Below are positions 41,128 through 43,062 of a DNA stretch of 43,062 nt, piece by piece. The position numbers were made by a program, and so were the translations under genes. The stretch is taken from assembly GCA_027451445.1 (NCBI GenBank), contig DAIDJG010000618.1:1-43062 (forward strand), given 5' to 3'. The stretch is from Singulisphaera sp. (GTDB lineage Bacteria; Planctomycetota; Planctomycetia; Isosphaerales; Isosphaeraceae). Position 1 is the stretch's first letter, and each line of letters begins with the position of its first letter. A model generated the notes under the pieces. The model was not told where the DNA came from. It was given only the letters and a program-made list of their open reading frames with translations, and did no database searches.

Positions 41128-43062
41128 TCAGTCTTCACCTTCCGTCCGGAGACGTTCGAGGAAGTCATCGAGCTCCTCGTCGGAAAGCTCGTCCACATCG
41201 GGATACAGCCCGTCGAGCAGGTCTGCAAACTCGGCGGGAGGCCCGGCTTGATGACTCAGGACGATCGATCGCTCATGTTCGGGCAACAGATCCAGCTCCG
41301 CGATTCGGCGTTCAGGACCGGAGACCATCTCGACAAGCAGGGTGGCCAGATGTCCGAGGATGCGCTCGGACGTTGTCCTGTCGAAACGCGCACAGTCGTA
41401 CCCGAGCGACAACGTCAGAACACGACCCGGGATGACCGTGAGCGTCAGCGGGTAATTGGTCTGACCGAGAACGCGAATTCCGTCCACGCCGAGTCGCGCG
41501 GCTCGCTCGAGAGTCGAGGAGTCGAGCGGTGTGTTCTGAAAGACGAGCAAGCTCTCGAACAACGGCTGGCCCCGAGCGACGTCGCTCCAGCTTTGAACCT
41601 GGACGAGAGGGCTGAATTCGTGCTCGCGCATGGCGACCTGGCGCTCCTGGACAGCCCTCAGCCAAGCAACGAGCTCGGCGTCCTCGTCCACGAAAACGCG
41701 CAACGGAAGCGCGTTGATGAACATGCCGATCATCGTCTCGACGCCGGCAAGCTCCGGAGGCCGGCCCGAGACCGCAACGCCGAACATCACGTCAGACTGG
41801 CCGCTATAGCGGTTGAGGAGCAAGGACCACCCACCCTGAAGGATTGTGTTCAGGGTCAGTTGATGCAAACGTGCCAGGTTGCGGAGCGCTTCGCTCAACG
41901 CTTTCGACAAGCGCAGCTCGCTTTCGGCGGCGGCGGGACCCGTCGTCTCCGGCGCAGTGCGGGACAACGGCTCGAATCCAAGCGGCGTCGGAGACGAGAA
42001 GCCCCGCAACTGCCGGCGCCAATAGGCTTCGGCTCGTGAGAGGTCGCGCGTCTTGAGCCAGGCGACATAATCGCGGTAAGGCCGAGGCGCGGAGCGATCC
42101 AATAGCGGATTCTGGTAGAGCGCCAGCACTTCTTCCAATAGCAGTGGCAGACACCAGCCGTCGAGCACGATGTGGTGCACTGTCCAGACCAATTGCGTGA
42201 CCTCATCACTGAGCCGGATCAGCGCCAGGCGCATGAGGGGTGCCCACGACAGTACGAAACCCTTCGCACGGTCGTCGCGGAGAAACTCGTCGAGTTTTGC
42301 CTGTTGTTCCGTCGGTAACTCCCCGGACCAGTCGAATTGAGTCCATTCGATGTCCACGTCGCGGACGACCACCTGAAGTGAAGTATCGGTTTCCTCCCAC
42401 TGGATCGCTGTACGAAGCGCGGGGTGGCGGGCAACGAGAAGGCGCCATGCGCTCTCGAAGGCTTTGACGTCGAGGTTTCCCGTGAGCCGACAGAGCGCCT
42501 GCTCGATATAGACCCCAGAACCGGGCGCTGCCGTCCGATCGTGGAACAGCATTCCTTCCTGCACCGGGGAGAGCGGGTACGCGTCGACGATGCCGCGCTC
42601 GTCGGCGAGCAGGGACGTCAAGACCGCCGGGTCGAGCGGGTGTGGTAAGTGGGTCGCCTCGGGCGCCAGAGTGATCGTATCGACGACGGTGGCGAGCGCA
42701 GCGATCGTGGCGTATCGGAAGAGCTGGGCGGGGTCGAGCCGTACGCCGGCCTGCCGGGCCCGCACGACAACCTGCATGATCAGGATGGAATCCATCCCTA
42801 GCGTAAAGAGGTCTTCGTGGACGCCAACCCGGTCACGTCCCAGGACTTCACCGACGAGGCGCGAAAGAAGTTGCTCGATCGCGTTCCGGGGCGCTTCGCC
42901 TTCGGCAAGAGGTTCATTGTTCTCGAGCGGTGGCGCGGGGAGGCTCTTGCGATCGATTTTACCGTTGGCCGACAGCGGGAGCGTATCCAGGAATACGAAG
43001 GCGGACGGCACCATCGGGTCCGGAAGCCGTTCTTGAAGCCAGCGTCGCAGGGTCGCGCCATC
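41128..43062 (-). CDS. NRPS, C-terminal part: A(end)-PCP-C (cut by window edge)
   Basis: The frame is open to the right edge, giving 644 residues; an internal Met at 43014 is not the start. It opens inside the C-terminal lobe of an adenylation domain (VPSAFVFLDTLPLSANGKID). The carrier domain reads FTLGMDSILIMQ, an Asp-Ser variant of LGGHS often found before epimerisation or D-accepting condensation domains. The condensation domain starts AYPLSPVQEGMLFH and has HHIVLDGWC. It ends in an acidic helix (DELSDEELDDFLERL) like that of the next protein. The two proteins share the A-PCP-C layout, so each C domain probably joins its own carrier to that of the next protein. Confidence 0.94.
   Translation of the reverse strand, partial: DGATLRRWLQERLPDPMVPSAFVFLDTLPLSANGKIDRKSLPAPPLENNEPLAEGEAPRNAIEQLLSRLVGEVLGRDRVGVHEDLFTLGMDSILIMQVVVRARQAGVRLDPAQLFRYATIAALATVVDTITLAPEATHLPHPLDPAVLTSLLADERGIVDAYPLSPVQEGMLFHDRTAAPGSGVYIEQALCRLTGNLDVKAFESAWRLLVARHPALRTAIQWEETDTSLQVVVRDVDIEWTQFDWSGELPTEQQAKLDEFLRDDRAKGFVLSWAPLMRLALIRLSDEVTQLVWTVHHIVLDGWCLPLLLEEVLALYQNPLLDRSAPRPYRDYVAWLKTRDLSRAEAYWRRQLRGFSSPTPLGFEPLSRTAPETTGPAAAESELRLSKALSEALRNLARLHQLTLNTILQGGWSLLLNRYSGQSDVMFGVAVSGRPPELAGVETMIGMFINALPLRVFVDEDAELVAWLRAVQERQVAMREHEFSPLVQVQSWSDVARGQPLFESLLVFQNTPLDSSTLERAARLGVDGIRVLGQTNYPLTLTVIPGRVLTLSLGYDCARFDRTTSERILGHLATLLVEMVSGPERRIAELDLLPEHERSIVLSHQAGPPAEFADLLDGLYPDVDELSDEELDDFLERLRTEGED

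Overview
The window reads as a high-GC chromosome segment from a planctomycete, probably of the Isosphaeraceae/Gemmataceae kind. The lineage markers are a PSCyt1/DUF1549/DUF1553 cytochrome-like protein, two secreted proteins with the planctomycete LEPR-XLL-like N-terminal motif (LEERQLLS, LEGRTLLS), two ceramidase-family proteins, and small HTH proteins ending in LLTGEG. Species cannot be fixed from the sequence alone.

Layout. 1-4.3 kb: end of a GH5 glycosidase, an AGE-family sugar epimerase, a hypothetical protein, and a secreted matrixin-type metalloprotease. 4.6-9.4 kb: a minus-strand array of about 24 tRNA genes with no rRNA, read from a leader at 9.4-9.5 kb that carries a near-consensus boxA. 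An HNH endonuclease gene sits inside it. One array gene, tRNA-Arg(CCU), is cut in the anticodon loop by a ~2 kb insertion (6114-8106) flanked by 11-bp direct repeats; the insertion carries its own intact tRNA-Arg(CCU) and a lower-GC HEAT/DnaJ-zinc-finger gene. Many array tRNAs are structurally odd: three Leu tRNAs with short variable loops, altered 8/14 bases, two without U33, Arg(GCG) in place of the usual ACG, and two poor CAT tRNAs.

9.8-13.4 kb: two hypothetical genes, a lipoprotein, then about 2 kb of non-coding DNA full of palindromic repeats. 13.4-20.6 kb: two ceramidase-like genes (minus) divergent from a large PSCyt/PSD1 protein (plus). 20.6-23.2 kb: two nucleotide-sugar genes (extended SDR epimerase/dehydratase and UDP-sugar dehydrogenase). 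23.4-28.5 kb: an isochorismatase-like hydrolase, small hypothetical proteins, a PilZ protein and three paralogous small HTH proteins in sparsely coding DNA. 29.2-31.6 kb: a second matrixin-like protein with a ruined zinc site, fused to DUF4214 repeats.

31.7-43.06 kb: a non-ribosomal peptide locus: Sfp-type phosphopantetheinyl transferase, MacB-like and MacA-like efflux pair, a PvdE/SyrD-like cyclic-peptide exporter, and two NRPS proteins each ordered A-PCP-C. The minus-strand genes run NRPS 1 (cut by the window edge), NRPS 2, exporter, MacA-like, MacB-like with short gaps, so they probably form one operon; the transferase would activate the carrier domains and the transporters would move the product. 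The second adenylation domain reads as glycine-type. No thioesterase is visible, so the release step and the rest of the assembly line lie outside the window or elsewhere.
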